Assembly (NCBI RefSeq): GCF_000224085.1
Contig: NC_015945.1
Location: forward strand, 186,001-250,000
DNA from: Allomuricauda ruestringensis DSM 13258
GTDB lineage: Bacteria; Bacteroidota; Bacteroidia; Flavobacteriales; Flavobacteriaceae
Reading direction: 5' to 3'
Length of the DNA: 64,000 nt
Every line of letters begins with the position of its first letter. Position 1 is the first letter of the stretch. The position numbers and the translations under genes were made by a program. Below are positions 16,791 through 26,066 of this stretch, piece after piece. Under the pieces are notes generated by a model, which was not told where the DNA came from, did not search any database, and worked only from the letters and a program-made list of their open reading frames with translations.

Positions 16791-17528
16791 ATGAAATGTA
16801 TCATCATAGACGACGAACCTTTGGCCTTAAACATCATGAATTCCTATTGCGAAGAAATTGGAAACCTGGATGTAATTGGAACATATACCAATCCCATGGA
16901 TGCCTCCGAATTGTTGATGAGTACCGAAGTGGACCTGATTTTCCTAGATATTGAAATGCCCCAAATCAGTGGATTGGATTTTGTAAAGACACTGGACCGG
17001 AAACCCTTGTTTATTGTTACCACGGCGTATCACCAGTATGCACTCGAGGGATTCGAGCTGAATGCAGTGGATTATTTGGTCAAGCCCATTCCATTTGCAC
17101 GATTTGTAAAGGCTGTGAACCGTGCCAGGGAAATATACCTCTTGAAAAAAGATTCGAAAAAATCCCCCCTATATACGGCATCCAATACGGGACTTGAAAA
17201 AGGGGATGATCAATTTGTATTTATTAAATCAGACTATGAGAACATCAAATTAAAATATTCCGACATCTTATATGTACAGGGTCTAAAAGAATACTTGAGG
17301 ATTCATGTCAAGATCGAGGTAAAGAAACCCATACTCACCTTGATGAGTTTTAAACAACTAAAGGAAAAGTTACCGGCAAACCAATTTCTCCGGGTACATC
17401 GATCCTTTGTGGTTAACGTGGCTTCCATTACTTCCATTCAGCGAAACAAGATTATAATCGGTGACATTCGAATACCTATTGGTGAGAGTTATAAAGAAAC
17501 ATGCCTTAAAAGATTGGGGATCGACTAA
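16791..17528 (+). CDS. LytTR-family response regulator
   Basis: 245 residues. The receiver domain (1-~120) has the acidic pair DDE at 8-10, the phospho-acceptor in LIFLDIEMPQ (Asp near 55), the TTAYHQ switch and the KPI lysine. The LytTR DNA-binding domain (~140-245) shows FIKSDYENIKLKYSDILYV, LPANQFLRVHRSFVVN and the closing IPIGESYKE. It partners the kinase directly upstream. LytTR sites are short direct repeats; I found no obvious pair within this cluster, so targets are undetermined. Confidence 0.92.
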   Translation: MKCIIIDDEPLALNIMNSYCEEIGNLDVIGTYTNPMDASELLMSTEVDLIFLDIEMPQISGLDFVKTLDRKPLFIVTTAYHQYALEGFELNAVDYLVKPIPFARFVKAVNRAREIYLLKKDSKKSPLYTASNTGLEKGDDQFVFIKSDYENIKLKYSDILYVQGLKEYLRIHVKIEVKKPILTLMSFKQLKEKLPANQFLRVHRSFVVNVASITSIQRNKIIIGDIRIPIGESYKETCLKRLGID

Positions 17529-17607
17529 ATAAATATTCGATTCCAAAATATTTCAACAACTTATTTTTCAATGAATTGCAAAATATCTGTTAATTATTTT
17601 TTTAATA

Positions 17608-17623
17608 TTAACCATATGGTTAA
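17608..17623. promoter_or_regulatory. perfect 16-bp palindrome, candidate TetR operator
   Basis: TTAACCATATGGTTAA is a perfect inverted repeat directly upstream of the TetR gene; a further half-site TGGTTAA lies at 17630-17636, next to the possible start codons. Position and symmetry fit autoregulation by the TetR dimer and control of the efflux operon behind it. Confidence 0.65.
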
Positions 17624-17646
17624 ATTTGATGGTTAACACATTTAAA

Positions 17647-18252
17647 ATGATACACACCGAAACTGAAAAATCAATTTTAAAGGCCGCGAAACTGGTATTT
17701 TATAAAAAGGGACTGGCTGCAGCGCGTATGCAAGAAATCGCGGACGAGGCGAACATCAACAAGGCCATGCTCCATTATTATTTCAGGAGCAAACAAAAAT
17801 TGTTCGAAGCAGTTTTTCTACAAGCGTTCGGAGAACTGGCCCCCCACTTGAATACCATTTTCAATTCGGACAAGCCCGTATTTGAAAAAATCAGGGATTT
17901 TGTGGATGGATATATCACATTTGTGGCCGAAAACCCTTATTTACCAACGTTTATCATTCAAGAGATGAACATCAATCCCCAATTTGGAGAAACATTCTTT
18001 GCCAATCACATCACTCCAGATCCCTCAGTATTTGAAAAACAAATAGCCGAAGAAATCAAACAAGGCATCATCAGGCCCATTGACCCGAAGCAACTATTAT
18101 TGAACTTGATATCATTGACCGCATTTCCCTTCATTGGCAAGGGATTGGTAACGGGTATTTTAGGACTTGACGAAGTTGCTTTCAAAACCTATATGGAAGA
18201 ACGGAAAAAATTGATACCCGAAATGATCATAAATACTATCAAAGCATCATGA
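17647..18252 (+). CDS. TetR/AcrR-family regulator
   Basis: 201 residues from the ATG at 17647; ATG 17629 and TTG 17626 are alternative starts lying in the operator region. The N-terminal helix-turn-helix is clear: MQEIADEANINKAMLHYYFRSKQKLFEAVF. The C-terminal ligand-binding part ends with MEERKKLIPEMIINTI, typical of TetR proteins that govern ABC-2/HlyD efflux operons in Bacteroidota. Its last four bases overlap the TolC start (ATGA), so it is the first gene of the operon it probably represses. Ligand unknown. Confidence 0.9.
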   Translation: MIHTETEKSILKAAKLVFYKKGLAAARMQEIADEANINKAMLHYYFRSKQKLFEAVFLQAFGELAPHLNTIFNSDKPVFEKIRDFVDGYITFVAENPYLPTFIIQEMNINPQFGETFFANHITPDPSVFEKQIAEEIKQGIIRPIDPKQLLLNLISLTAFPFIGKGLVTGILGLDEVAFKTYMEERKKLIPEMIINTIKAS

Positions 18253-19589
18253 ACAGATTAAGTGACACCTCATATTTATTACCGTCGATGGATGCGAAAT
18301 CAATCCATAGAAAGCGGCACTTTTTTTTATTGCTTTTCCTGATAATCCCGCTTTTATTACAAGCTCAACAGACCATTTCATTGGATGAATGTCTACGACT
18401 GGTCAAAGTCAATTACCCCCTGGCAAAGCAGTCCGCCATGCTGGCCGACCAAGCAAGACTTGATATTGAAGCCATCAAGAAAGATCGGTTGCCCTCATTG
18501 AGTCTCAATGGGCAGGCCACTTATCAATCTGAAGTAACAAGTCTTGATGGTCAATTACCCAATAGTACCATTGCCCCTCCAAATAAGGACCAATACCGTA
18601 CGACTTTGGATGCCAATCAACTGATTTACCATGGAGGTGTGATCGATGCTTCGGTCAAGGTCAAAGAAACCAAGTCGGCCATTGAGCAACAGGAGCTGGA
18701 GGTTTCTTTATATGGTTTAAAAAACCGTGTAAACCACCTGTATTTTTCCTTACTGCTACTACAGGAAAATCAGGATTTGTTGAAGGCAAAGGAATCCCAA
18801 TTGATCGCCCGGCTTGAAGAGGTCAACGCGGGAGTGAAATATGGCACCCTACTTTCATCATCGGCGGACGCACTTGAAGTTGAACTCATCAAAATCCAGC
18901 AGAACAATACTGAACTTGTCCTGTCAAAAACCGAGTTGCTCCAACAACTTTCCCTATTGATAGGTACCGAGCTGCAGCAAAACGTTGTGTTACATCGGCC
19001 AGAGATTTATCCAGAGGTTCCGGAACAGCTTTCCAGAAGACCGGAACTCCTACTTTTTGAGCTTCAGAAATCCCAGGTCAATGAATCAACGGACCTGTTG
19101 GCAAAGTCCAAACTTCCCAAAATCAGTGCTTTTGCACAAGGCGGGTATGGGAATCCAGGGCTTAATATGCTAGACAATACCTTCAACTCCTTTTTTATGA
19201 CCGGGGTAAAACTCAACTGGGATGTTTTTGATTGGAACAAAAACCGAAAAGAACGACAGTCTTTACAAATCAACCGGGACCTCGTCGACTCGCAAAAGGA
19301 AACCTTTGAACTCAACAATAATTTGGAGTTGGTCAAACTACAATCGGAAATAGACAAAATGGAGGAACTGATCCAATATGATGAACAGATCATTCCCCGA
19401 TTTGAAAAAATGGTCATGACGGCCGAATCCCAACTGAAGAACGGGGTGATCACTTCCTCGGCCTATATCACCGAGTTTACAAATTTATATGAAGCCAAGA
19501 GCAATCTTGCCCTACACAAAACACAAAAACTACTGAACCAGATTCAATATCAAATTACACAAGGTACCTATGAAAAGAGCAGTAACTAG
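18249..19589 (+). CDS. TolC-family outer-membrane efflux protein
   Basis: 446 residues. A long N-terminal leader ends in a hydrophobic stretch (FFLLLFLIIPLLLQAQQ); starting at the Met at 18288 gives a more usual signal peptide. The mature protein has the TolC two-repeat organisation of long alpha-helical hairpins. ISLDECLRLVKVNYPLAKQSAML is the classic start of the first repeat, and strand-like LPSLSLNGQATY and LPKISAFAQGGYG segments mark the barrel strands. It is the outer-membrane channel for the ABC-2 efflux pump encoded downstream, overlapping the HlyD gene by 20 bp. Confidence 0.92.
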   Translation: MNRLSDTSYLLPSMDAKSIHRKRHFFLLLFLIIPLLLQAQQTISLDECLRLVKVNYPLAKQSAMLADQARLDIEAIKKDRLPSLSLNGQATYQSEVTSLDGQLPNSTIAPPNKDQYRTTLDANQLIYHGGVIDASVKVKETKSAIEQQELEVSLYGLKNRVNHLYFSLLLLQENQDLLKAKESQLIARLEEVNAGVKYGTLLSSSADALEVELIKIQQNNTELVLSKTELLQQLSLLIGTELQQNVVLHRPEIYPEVPEQLSRRPELLLFELQKSQVNESTDLLAKSKLPKISAFAQGGYGNPGLNMLDNTFNSFFMTGVKLNWDVFDWNKNRKERQSLQINRDLVDSQKETFELNNNLELVKLQSEIDKMEELIQYDEQIIPRFEKMVMTAESQLKNGVITSSAYITEFTNLYEAKSNLALHKTQKLLNQIQYQITQGTYEKSSN

Positions 19590-20490
19590 GGTCCAAAAGA
19601 CCATAAAAGCCATATCCATACTATCAATTTCCATCGTGGTAATTTCTTTGATCTCCTGTAACGGAGGAGGGGACACTGCAGATGGTTATGGAAATTTTGA
19701 AGCAACGGAAACTACGGTTTCCGCTGAGGCCAATGGCAAAATTCAATTTTTAAATATTGAAGAAGGAAACCTACTTCAAAACAATGAAGTTGTCGGCGTC
19801 ATTGATACCATTCAATTATCGTTGAAACGCAATCAATTGAAAGCCACAAAAAACACCATTTTCTCAAAATCAAGAAACGTGCTATCCCAACGAGAGATAC
19901 TTCAGGAGGAATTAAAAGTGGCCCAAAATGACAAAGAACGTATCGAAAGCTTGATCAAGGAAAATGCGGCCACCCAAAAGCAATTGGACGACATCCAGGG
20001 CAAGGTACGCATCCTCCAGCAACAGATCAAGAGCGTCGAGACCCAGAACGCCCCCATCATCAACGAAGTCAAGGGCATTGAGGTCCAGATTGAACAAATT
20101 GAGGACCAAATTGCAAAAAGCATTGTAAAAAGTCCATTGGACGGCACGGTACTGGTCAAATATGCCGAGCCTGGTGAAGTCGCCGTCTTTGGAAAGCCCT
20201 TGTTCAAAATGGCCAACCTTGATGAAATGGAACTCCGGGTATATATCAGTGAAACACAGTTGTCCAACATAAAGATTGGTCAACCAGTCACGGTAAAAAT
20301 CGATGATGTGGATTCAATGAAATCGTATGAAGGCAGGGTATCCTGGATATCCGCATCTGCGGAGTTCACACCCAAGATTATACAGACCAAGGAAGAACGG
20401 GTGAATTTGGTGTATGCCGTGAAGATAAAAGTAAACAATGATGGAAGTCTTAAAATAGGCATGCCCGCCGAGATGTGGATTGAAGATTGA
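19570..20490 (+). CDS. HlyD-family membrane fusion protein
   Basis: 306 residues. A lipoprotein-like signal ends at LISC. The barrel-sandwich/lipoyl half-motif GKIQFLNIEEGNLLQNNEVVGVID is followed by a coiled-coil hairpin of ~100 residues (RNVLSQREILQEELKVAQNDK through VEIQIEQIEDQIAKS). The second lipoyl half follows (IVKSPLDGTVLVKYAEPGEVA) and then the beta-barrel domain. It links the TolC protein to the ABC-2 permeases in the periplasm. The YbhG/YbhFSR system is the closest architectural parallel I know. Confidence 0.92.
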   Translation: MKRAVTRVQKTIKAISILSISIVVISLISCNGGGDTADGYGNFEATETTVSAEANGKIQFLNIEEGNLLQNNEVVGVIDTIQLSLKRNQLKATKNTIFSKSRNVLSQREILQEELKVAQNDKERIESLIKENAATQKQLDDIQGKVRILQQQIKSVETQNAPIINEVKGIEVQIEQIEDQIAKSIVKSPLDGTVLVKYAEPGEVAVFGKPLFKMANLDEMELRVYISETQLSNIKIGQPVTVKIDDVDSMKSYEGRVSWISASAEFTPKIIQTKEERVNLVYAVKIKVNNDGSLKIGMPAEMWIED

Positions 20491-20513
20491 TTTATTAATT
20501 AAAAAAACATGTC

Positions 20514-21383
20514 ATGAAACTACGAGATGTTATTGCAGTAACCCTAGTGTTCTTGTTAGGTTCCATTTCACTGTTAATGGGAACTTTGGTACTATTGGGC
20601 ATCCAAGAAGTCGCCCACACCACCCTTAAAGGCCTATTGGTCTATAATGTTGTGTTAGGTGCCCTATCATTACTGGTGGCAACTCTCCTATGGAAAGGAT
20701 TAAAGTCAAGTCCGAAATTTGTGCTCTTGATACTTCTGTCACATGGCTCTATCCTGACCTTTCTCATTTTTTTTGTTCCTGATGTTGCTGTAGAAAGTAT
20801 TCACGCCATGGAAGTTCGGGTTATTATCTGGGTACTGGTGTTCTTGCTCATCCAATGGAGTTCCTTCAAAAAACCAAGTCTATCGGCCAGGGGTTGGAGA
20901 AGTATGGTGGTACTGTTGAGCTTAACAACCATTTTCCTTCATTCCTGTAAAAATAACCCGAACAAGCAAAATTCCGATTCCCAAAGCAACCCAGATCAAA
21001 TCCAGGTTGAGGAAGCCTCCCCAAACGTTCCGGGGTCCCACGATGCATGGACCGATGAGATCCAACTGGACCAAGGATCCAAATGGCAAGCGAACGTAGA
21101 GACCACTATAGGGGTTTCCAAGATGCGGTCGATCATTGATCATACAGCTCCTCGTTCCATTTCCGAATATCAGCAATTGGGAAATGAGCTCAACGACCTT
21201 AAAAATACCATTGTAAAGGAATGTACCATGACCGGTCCATCCCATGACAACCTACATATATGGCTTTATCCATTGATAAAAAAAATTGAGGCCCTGCAAA
21301 ACTTGACCCATGAGAAATCAGGTAGACAATTGACCCAAAATATAGAACAGCACCTCAAAATGTATAATGACTTTTTTAAATAA
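20514..21383 (+). CDS. four-TM protein joined to a lipoprotein-like domain, unknown function
   Basis: 289 residues of odd build. Residues 1-~118 hold four membrane helices. At 122-145 a second export-like segment appears (ARGWRS, then MVVLLSLTTIFLHSC) with a lipobox-like LHSC. A low-complexity Asn/Ser/Gln/Pro linker follows, then a helical C-terminal domain. A Met at 131 (base 20904) could start a separate lipoprotein, but there is no stop or frameshift between the parts. It sits between the fusion protein and the first ATPase of the pump. The N-terminal part resembles the four-TM protein encoded at 26063-26455 in the same operon. Confidence 0.7.
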   Translation: MKLRDVIAVTLVFLLGSISLLMGTLVLLGIQEVAHTTLKGLLVYNVVLGALSLLVATLLWKGLKSSPKFVLLILLSHGSILTFLIFFVPDVAVESIHAMEVRVIIWVLVFLLIQWSSFKKPSLSARGWRSMVVLLSLTTIFLHSCKNNPNKQNSDSQSNPDQIQVEEASPNVPGSHDAWTDEIQLDQGSKWQANVETTIGVSKMRSIIDHTAPRSISEYQQLGNELNDLKNTIVKECTMTGPSHDNLHIWLYPLIKKIEALQNLTHEKSGRQLTQNIEQHLKMYNDFFK

Positions 21384-21426
21384 ATAGTATGGAACAAGCT
21401 TGTTCCAAAAATTATAAGCCACGCCT

Positions 21427-22332
21427 ATGTCCATTGTAATCGAAAATATAAGTAAAACATACGGAAAGGTATCCGCTTTGGATACCATATCCATGGATAT
21501 CGACCAAGGGGAACTGTACGGGCTCATCGGGCCTGATGGTGCAGGAAAAACAACCCTTTTTCGAATCCTGACTACCTTGCTCCTACCGGACAAGGGTATG
21601 GCAACAGTAGCAGGTTATGATATCATTAAAGATTTCAAGGCCATACGGAAACATGTGGGATATATGCCAGGGCGCTTTTCCCTATACCAAGACCTAACGG
21701 TTGAAGAAAACCTCAATTTTTTTGCCACCATTTTTGGTACGACCATTACCGAGAATTATGACCTGATCAAGGATATCTATGTACAGATAGAACCTTTCAA
21801 AAATCGTAGAGCCGGTAAATTATCGGGGGGGATGAAACAAAAGTTGGCACTTTCCTGTGCTTTGATACACAAGCCCAAGGTGCTTTTTTTGGATGAGCCC
21901 ACTACAGGTGTGGACCCCGTTTCACGTAAAGAGTTTTGGGAAATGCTCAAAAGACTGCAAGAAAAAGGAATAACCATTCTTGTCTCGACCCCCTATATGG
22001 ATGAGGCTGCACTCTGTGATCGAATAGCACTCATCCAGGATGGAAAAATTCTGGAAATCGATACACCGGAGGCCATTGTAAAGCACTATCCCAAACCTAT
22101 TTACAATATTGGAGCGAACAACACATATCTATTGATAGAGAAATTAAACACCTATGCCCATAAACACAGTGTGTTTCCCTTTGGCGAATATATCCACTAT
22201 ACGGATCGCAGGGATGATTTTAATCCCAAGGCCCTTAAGAATTATCTGGAAACGGAAGGTCTTGAAGATATACATATCGAAAAGACAAAGGCTACGATCG
22301 AGGACACATTTATGGAATTGGCAAAACAATGA
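21427..22332 (+). CDS. ABC transporter ATP-binding protein (YbhF N-half-like)
   Basis: 301 residues. Walker A GPDGAGKTT (~35-43), signature LSGGMKQKLALS, Walker B VLFLDEPTTGVD and a ~75-residue C-terminal extension. The H-loop position reads STPYMDEA, so the usual His is Pro. This recalls the first, less active half of the double ATPase YbhF. With the next gene it forms a split version of that tandem ATPase. It energises export through the two ABC-2 permeases downstream. Confidence 0.92.
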   Translation: MSIVIENISKTYGKVSALDTISMDIDQGELYGLIGPDGAGKTTLFRILTTLLLPDKGMATVAGYDIIKDFKAIRKHVGYMPGRFSLYQDLTVEENLNFFATIFGTTITENYDLIKDIYVQIEPFKNRRAGKLSGGMKQKLALSCALIHKPKVLFLDEPTTGVDPVSRKEFWEMLKRLQEKGITILVSTPYMDEAALCDRIALIQDGKILEIDTPEAIVKHYPKPIYNIGANNTYLLIEKLNTYAHKHSVFPFGEYIHYTDRRDDFNPKALKNYLETEGLEDIHIEKTKATIEDTFMELAKQ

Positions 22333-23057
22333 TGGAAGATACAGTAATACAGGTTGAAGGGCTTACCAAGGTATTTGGTGATTTCACGGCGGTCAACAAT
22401 ATCAGTTTCCATGTAAAAAAAGGGGAGATCTTTGGTTTTTTGGGAGCCAATGGAGCTGGCAAGACCACTGCCATGAAAATGTTAATAGGCATATCGGCCC
22501 CGAGTTCGGGTTTGGCCCATGTGGCGGGGTTCGATGTATACACGCAGACAGAAAGCATCAAGAAGACCATTGGATATATGAGTCAGAAATTTGCGTTATA
22601 TGATGATTTGACGGTAAAAGAAAACATAAGATTTTTTGGCGGCATCTATGGCCTGTCCAAAGCAAGGATTTCCCAAAAATCAAACCAACTCATTGAAGAA
22701 CTGGGCTTGGAGAAAGTAGCCAAAAGTCTCGTCGGCTCATTGCCGTTGGGATGGAAACAAAAAATTGCATTCTCCGTAGCCATGTTGCACGATCCCAAAA
22801 TTGTTTTTTTGGATGAACCCACTGGCGGGGTCGACCCCATTACCCGGAGACAGTTCTGGGAAATGATCTATAAAGCGGCCAATAATGGCACCACCATTTT
22901 TGTCACAACACATTATATGGATGAAGCGGAATACTGTGACAGGGTATCCATTATGGTCGATGGCCGTATCGAGGCATTGGACACCCCAAAAAACTTAAAG
23001 CACCACTATCGTTCTGAATCCATGAACGATGTGTTCTTAAAATTGGCAAGAAGTTAA
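22329..23057 (+). CDS. ABC transporter ATP-binding protein (YbhF C-half-like)
   Basis: 242 residues, overlapping the first ATPase by 4 bp. Walker A GANGAGKTT, Walker B IVFLDEPTGGVDP and an intact H-loop TTHYMDEAE are present. The ABC signature is degenerate (VGSLPLGWKQKIAFS instead of LSGGxxQ). The first ATPase has a good signature but no H-loop His. A heterodimer would therefore have one normal and one degenerate nucleotide site, which is typical of asymmetric ABC exporters. Confidence 0.92.
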   Translation: MMEDTVIQVEGLTKVFGDFTAVNNISFHVKKGEIFGFLGANGAGKTTAMKMLIGISAPSSGLAHVAGFDVYTQTESIKKTIGYMSQKFALYDDLTVKENIRFFGGIYGLSKARISQKSNQLIEELGLEKVAKSLVGSLPLGWKQKIAFSVAMLHDPKIVFLDEPTGGVDPITRRQFWEMIYKAANNGTTIFVTTHYMDEAEYCDRVSIMVDGRIEALDTPKNLKHHYRSESMNDVFLKLARS

Positions 23058-23069
23058 ACAACGTATCAT

Positions 23070-24176
23070 ATGAAACGGTTTATAGGGTTTGTAAAAAAGG
23101 AATTTTTCCACATTTTCAGGGATAAACGATCCCTGTTCATCCTATTCGGCATGCCGGTGGCCCAAATCATGTTGTTCGGCTTTGCCATTACCAATGAAAT
23201 CAATAATGTGGATATCGCCATTTTGGATCGATCTCAGGATACCTCAACAAAAGAGATCATTTCCAAGATTTCTGAATCGAAGTACTTCAGCATCCTTCAA
23301 ATTGTAAAGGAAGAAGCCGAAATAGAAGATGTGTTTAAAAAGGGCAAGGTAAAGGCCGTGCTTTATTTCGAAAAAGATTTTAGTAAAAAATTGGTCAAAG
23401 AACACACCGCCAAAGTTCAAATTGTGACAGATGCCACCGACCCCAATGTGGCCAACACCATAAGCAATTATATCAACTCCATACTATCCAACTATCAACA
23501 AGAACAAAATCGGGCCATCACACTTGAATATCAGATTCTTCCCCAATCCAGAATGGCCTATAACCCCGAACTTAAAAGTGTCTATATGTTCGTGCCAGGG
23601 GTCATGACCGTAATTCTTATGCTGGTATCGGCCATGATGACCTCTATTTCGATTACCAGGGAGAAGGAATTGGGTACCATGGAAATTTTGTTGGTGTCTC
23701 CCTTGAATCCCTTTCAAGTCATCATCGGCAAGGTATTTCCCTATATTTTTCTTTCCATCATCAATGCTGCTGCCATCGTTCTATTGAGCATTTTTGTATT
23801 CCATGTTCCCGTAAATGGCAGCTTAGTTTTATTGGGCCTTGAGAGTGTATTGTTCATTGTCACCTCCTTGGCACTGGGCATCTTGATTTCCACCATCTCT
23901 GCAACCCAACAAACGGCCATGATGATATCCTTGATGGGATTGATGTTACCGGTCATCCTGTTGTCGGGGTTTATTTTTCCCATTTCCAGCATGCCCCTTC
24001 CCCTTCAGTTGATCAGTAACATAGTCCCTGCAAAGTGGTTTATCATTATTGTAAAGGGCATTATGCTCAAGGGCGTGGGTATCCATTTTGTTTGGAAAGA
24101 GACCTTGGTGCTCTTTGGGATGACCCTGCTGTTCATTGGTTTAAGTGTAAAAAAATATAAAATACGATTAGAATAA
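23070..24176 (+). CDS. ABC-2 type permease (YbhS/YbhR-like)
   Basis: 368 residues. An N-terminal cytoplasmic start (FIGFVKKEFFHIFRDKRSL) precedes the first membrane helix. A large periplasmic loop (~45-165) follows, then five helices with the ABC-2 hallmark REKELGTMEILLVSPLNPFQVI. The C-terminal QLISNIVPAKWFIIIVKGIMLKG is also typical. It makes a heterodimer with the next permease. Substrate unknown; such pumps export drugs, dyes or lipophilic compounds. Confidence 0.92.
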   Translation: MKRFIGFVKKEFFHIFRDKRSLFILFGMPVAQIMLFGFAITNEINNVDIAILDRSQDTSTKEIISKISESKYFSILQIVKEEAEIEDVFKKGKVKAVLYFEKDFSKKLVKEHTAKVQIVTDATDPNVANTISNYINSILSNYQQEQNRAITLEYQILPQSRMAYNPELKSVYMFVPGVMTVILMLVSAMMTSISITREKELGTMEILLVSPLNPFQVIIGKVFPYIFLSIINAAAIVLLSIFVFHVPVNGSLVLLGLESVLFIVTSLALGILISTISATQQTAMMISLMGLMLPVILLSGFIFPISSMPLPLQLISNIVPAKWFIIIVKGIMLKGVGIHFVWKETLVLFGMTLLFIGLSVKKYKIRLE

Positions 24177-24177
24177 C

Positions 24178-25299
24178 ATGCGGGTAATCCTATATATCAT
24201 AAACAAAGAATTCAGGCAGATCTTTAGAAATAAAGGCATGCTGCCCATTATATTCATATTGCCGTTGCTACAATTGGTCATTCTTTCCAATGCGGCCACC
24301 TACGAAATCAACAATATTTCCTTTGGTTATATAGATAATGACCACACCTATACTTCGAGGGCCTTGGTCGATAAGTTCCGTGCTTCCACTTTTTTTGATG
24401 TCTCCCACATATTTTCACATGCTAAAGAAGGGGAATCCGCCATGTTGCAAGGAGAGGTCGATGTGGTTTTCACAATCCCTGAGCACTTTGAACGCGATCT
24501 GTTGAAGGACAAAAATATCGATCTGGGTGTGACCATAAACGCCATTGACGGGGCCGCTGCCGGTGTCGAAAATGTCTATATCAATCAGATTGTAAAAACA
24601 TTCAATAAGAACCTGGCCGTTGATTTGGTTCAAAGGTCCACAAACAAGGTACAACCAGTCCAAATTGAAGGCATCCCGCTTTTCTGGTACAACAAGACCC
24701 TTAACTATAAGACATTTATGGTTCCAGGAATCCTGGTATTGTTGGTGACCATGATCACCTTGTTCCTATCGGGAATGAACATTGTCCGGGAAAAGGAAAT
24801 AGGCACTTTGGAACAGATCAATGTCACTCCCATTAAAAAACATCACTTTATCATTGGGAAGCTTTTTCCTTTTTGGGTCATTGGTATGGGCCTATTGACG
24901 ATCGGTTTGGTATTGGCCAAACTCATCTTTGCTACCCCCATGTTGGGAAGCCTGCCCCTGATGTATCTATACACCTCCATATACCTCCTTGTCATTTTGG
25001 GGATGGGTCTCTTCATCTCCAATTTTACGGACACACAACAACAGGCCATGTTCATCGCATGGTTCTTTGTGGTCATTTTCATTTTGATGAGCGGTCTTTT
25101 CACACCCATCGAGAGCATGCCCAAATGGGCCCAACTACTGACCGAATTCAATCCTATCAAATACTTTGTGGAGATTATGCGTATGGTCATGCTAAAGGGT
25201 TCAGGGTTTTATGATATTCTCCCTCAACTTATCAAAACAACCTTCTATGCCCTGGTCATGAATGCCATGGCCGTATGGAGCTATAAAAAAGTTAGCTGA
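24178..25299 (+). CDS. ABC-2 type permease (YbhR/YbhS-like)
   Basis: 373 residues, 1 bp after the first permease. Same layout: ILYIINKEFRQIFRNKGMLP start, large periplasmic loop, VREKEIGTLEQINVTPIKKHHFI signature and the closing LLTEFNPIKYFVEIMRMVMLKG. Its stop codon overlaps the ATG of the LOG gene. It completes the tripartite pump with TolC, HlyD and the two ATPases. Confidence 0.92.
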   Translation: MRVILYIINKEFRQIFRNKGMLPIIFILPLLQLVILSNAATYEINNISFGYIDNDHTYTSRALVDKFRASTFFDVSHIFSHAKEGESAMLQGEVDVVFTIPEHFERDLLKDKNIDLGVTINAIDGAAAGVENVYINQIVKTFNKNLAVDLVQRSTNKVQPVQIEGIPLFWYNKTLNYKTFMVPGILVLLVTMITLFLSGMNIVREKEIGTLEQINVTPIKKHHFIIGKLFPFWVIGMGLLTIGLVLAKLIFATPMLGSLPLMYLYTSIYLLVILGMGLFISNFTDTQQQAMFIAWFFVVIFILMSGLFTPIESMPKWAQLLTEFNPIKYFVEIMRMVMLKGSGFYDILPQLIKTTFYALVMNAMAVWSYKKVS

Positions 25300-26066
25300 T
25301 GCAAGAACCTATTCATCCTTTACAACGGACGGAATCCAAATTTCTCAAGGGGCCCTTGTCCCGGTTCAAGGAGCTCGCCTTCACCTTTCGGGTGCAGCGC
25401 AGTTTTATCAAGGCATTTCGGAAGATGCACTTTATGGGGCCCTGTGCGACCGTATTCGGCTCTGCCCGTTTTGAACCCGAAAACCCGTATTATGTACAAG
25501 CGGAACAAGTGGGGGCCGCTCTTGCCAATTTAGGGTTTACTGTCATGACCGGTGGTGGTCCGGGCATCATGGAAGCTGCGAACAAAGGTGCATTTGAGGC
25601 AGGGGGATATTCCGTTGGCTGCAATATCATCCTACCCTTTGAACAAAAGCCCAATCCCTATCTGCATACATGGATCAATATCCCCTATTTCTTTGTACGG
25701 AAATTCCTGTTGATGAAATATTCCTATGCTTTTGTGGTCATGCCCGGGGGGATTGGAACACTGGATGAACTTTTTGAGGCGCTCACCCTGATACAGACCA
25801 AAATGATACAGGATTTTCCTGTGGTCATATTTGGGTCGGACTACCACAGTGAGCTCTGCAACCATATCCAATTGATGGCAGCCAACGAGAGCATTGGATC
25901 AGCGGATATGGAACTGCTCTTTGTAACGGACTCCATTGAAGAAATGATGGAACATATCAAGACCCATGCGATCAAGAAGTTCAACCTGACCCGTAAACCC
26001 AAAAAACCAAAATGGTGGTTTGGGGAACAAAAGATCAAAGGAATCTTCAAAAGTGTATCACCATGA
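25299..26066 (+). CDS. LOG-family (TIGR00730) protein, probable nucleotide 5'-monophosphate phosphoribohydrolase
   Basis: 255 residues. The LOG signatures GGGPGIMEAANKGA (~84-97) and PGGIGTLDELFE (~148-159) are both intact. The family cleaves the N-glycosidic bond of nucleoside monophosphates; the plant-hormone role (cytokinin activation) is one case, and PpnN-like alarmone-linked nucleotide salvage is another. Its place in the middle of an efflux operon is unusual. It is coupled to the permease upstream (1 bp overlap) and to the four-TM protein downstream (4 bp overlap). Confidence 0.9.
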   Translation: MQEPIHPLQRTESKFLKGPLSRFKELAFTFRVQRSFIKAFRKMHFMGPCATVFGSARFEPENPYYVQAEQVGAALANLGFTVMTGGGPGIMEAANKGAFEAGGYSVGCNIILPFEQKPNPYLHTWINIPYFFVRKFLLMKYSYAFVVMPGGIGTLDELFEALTLIQTKMIQDFPVVIFGSDYHSELCNHIQLMAANESIGSADMELLFVTDSIEEMMEHIKTHAIKKFNLTRKPKKPKWWFGEQKIKGIFKSVSP

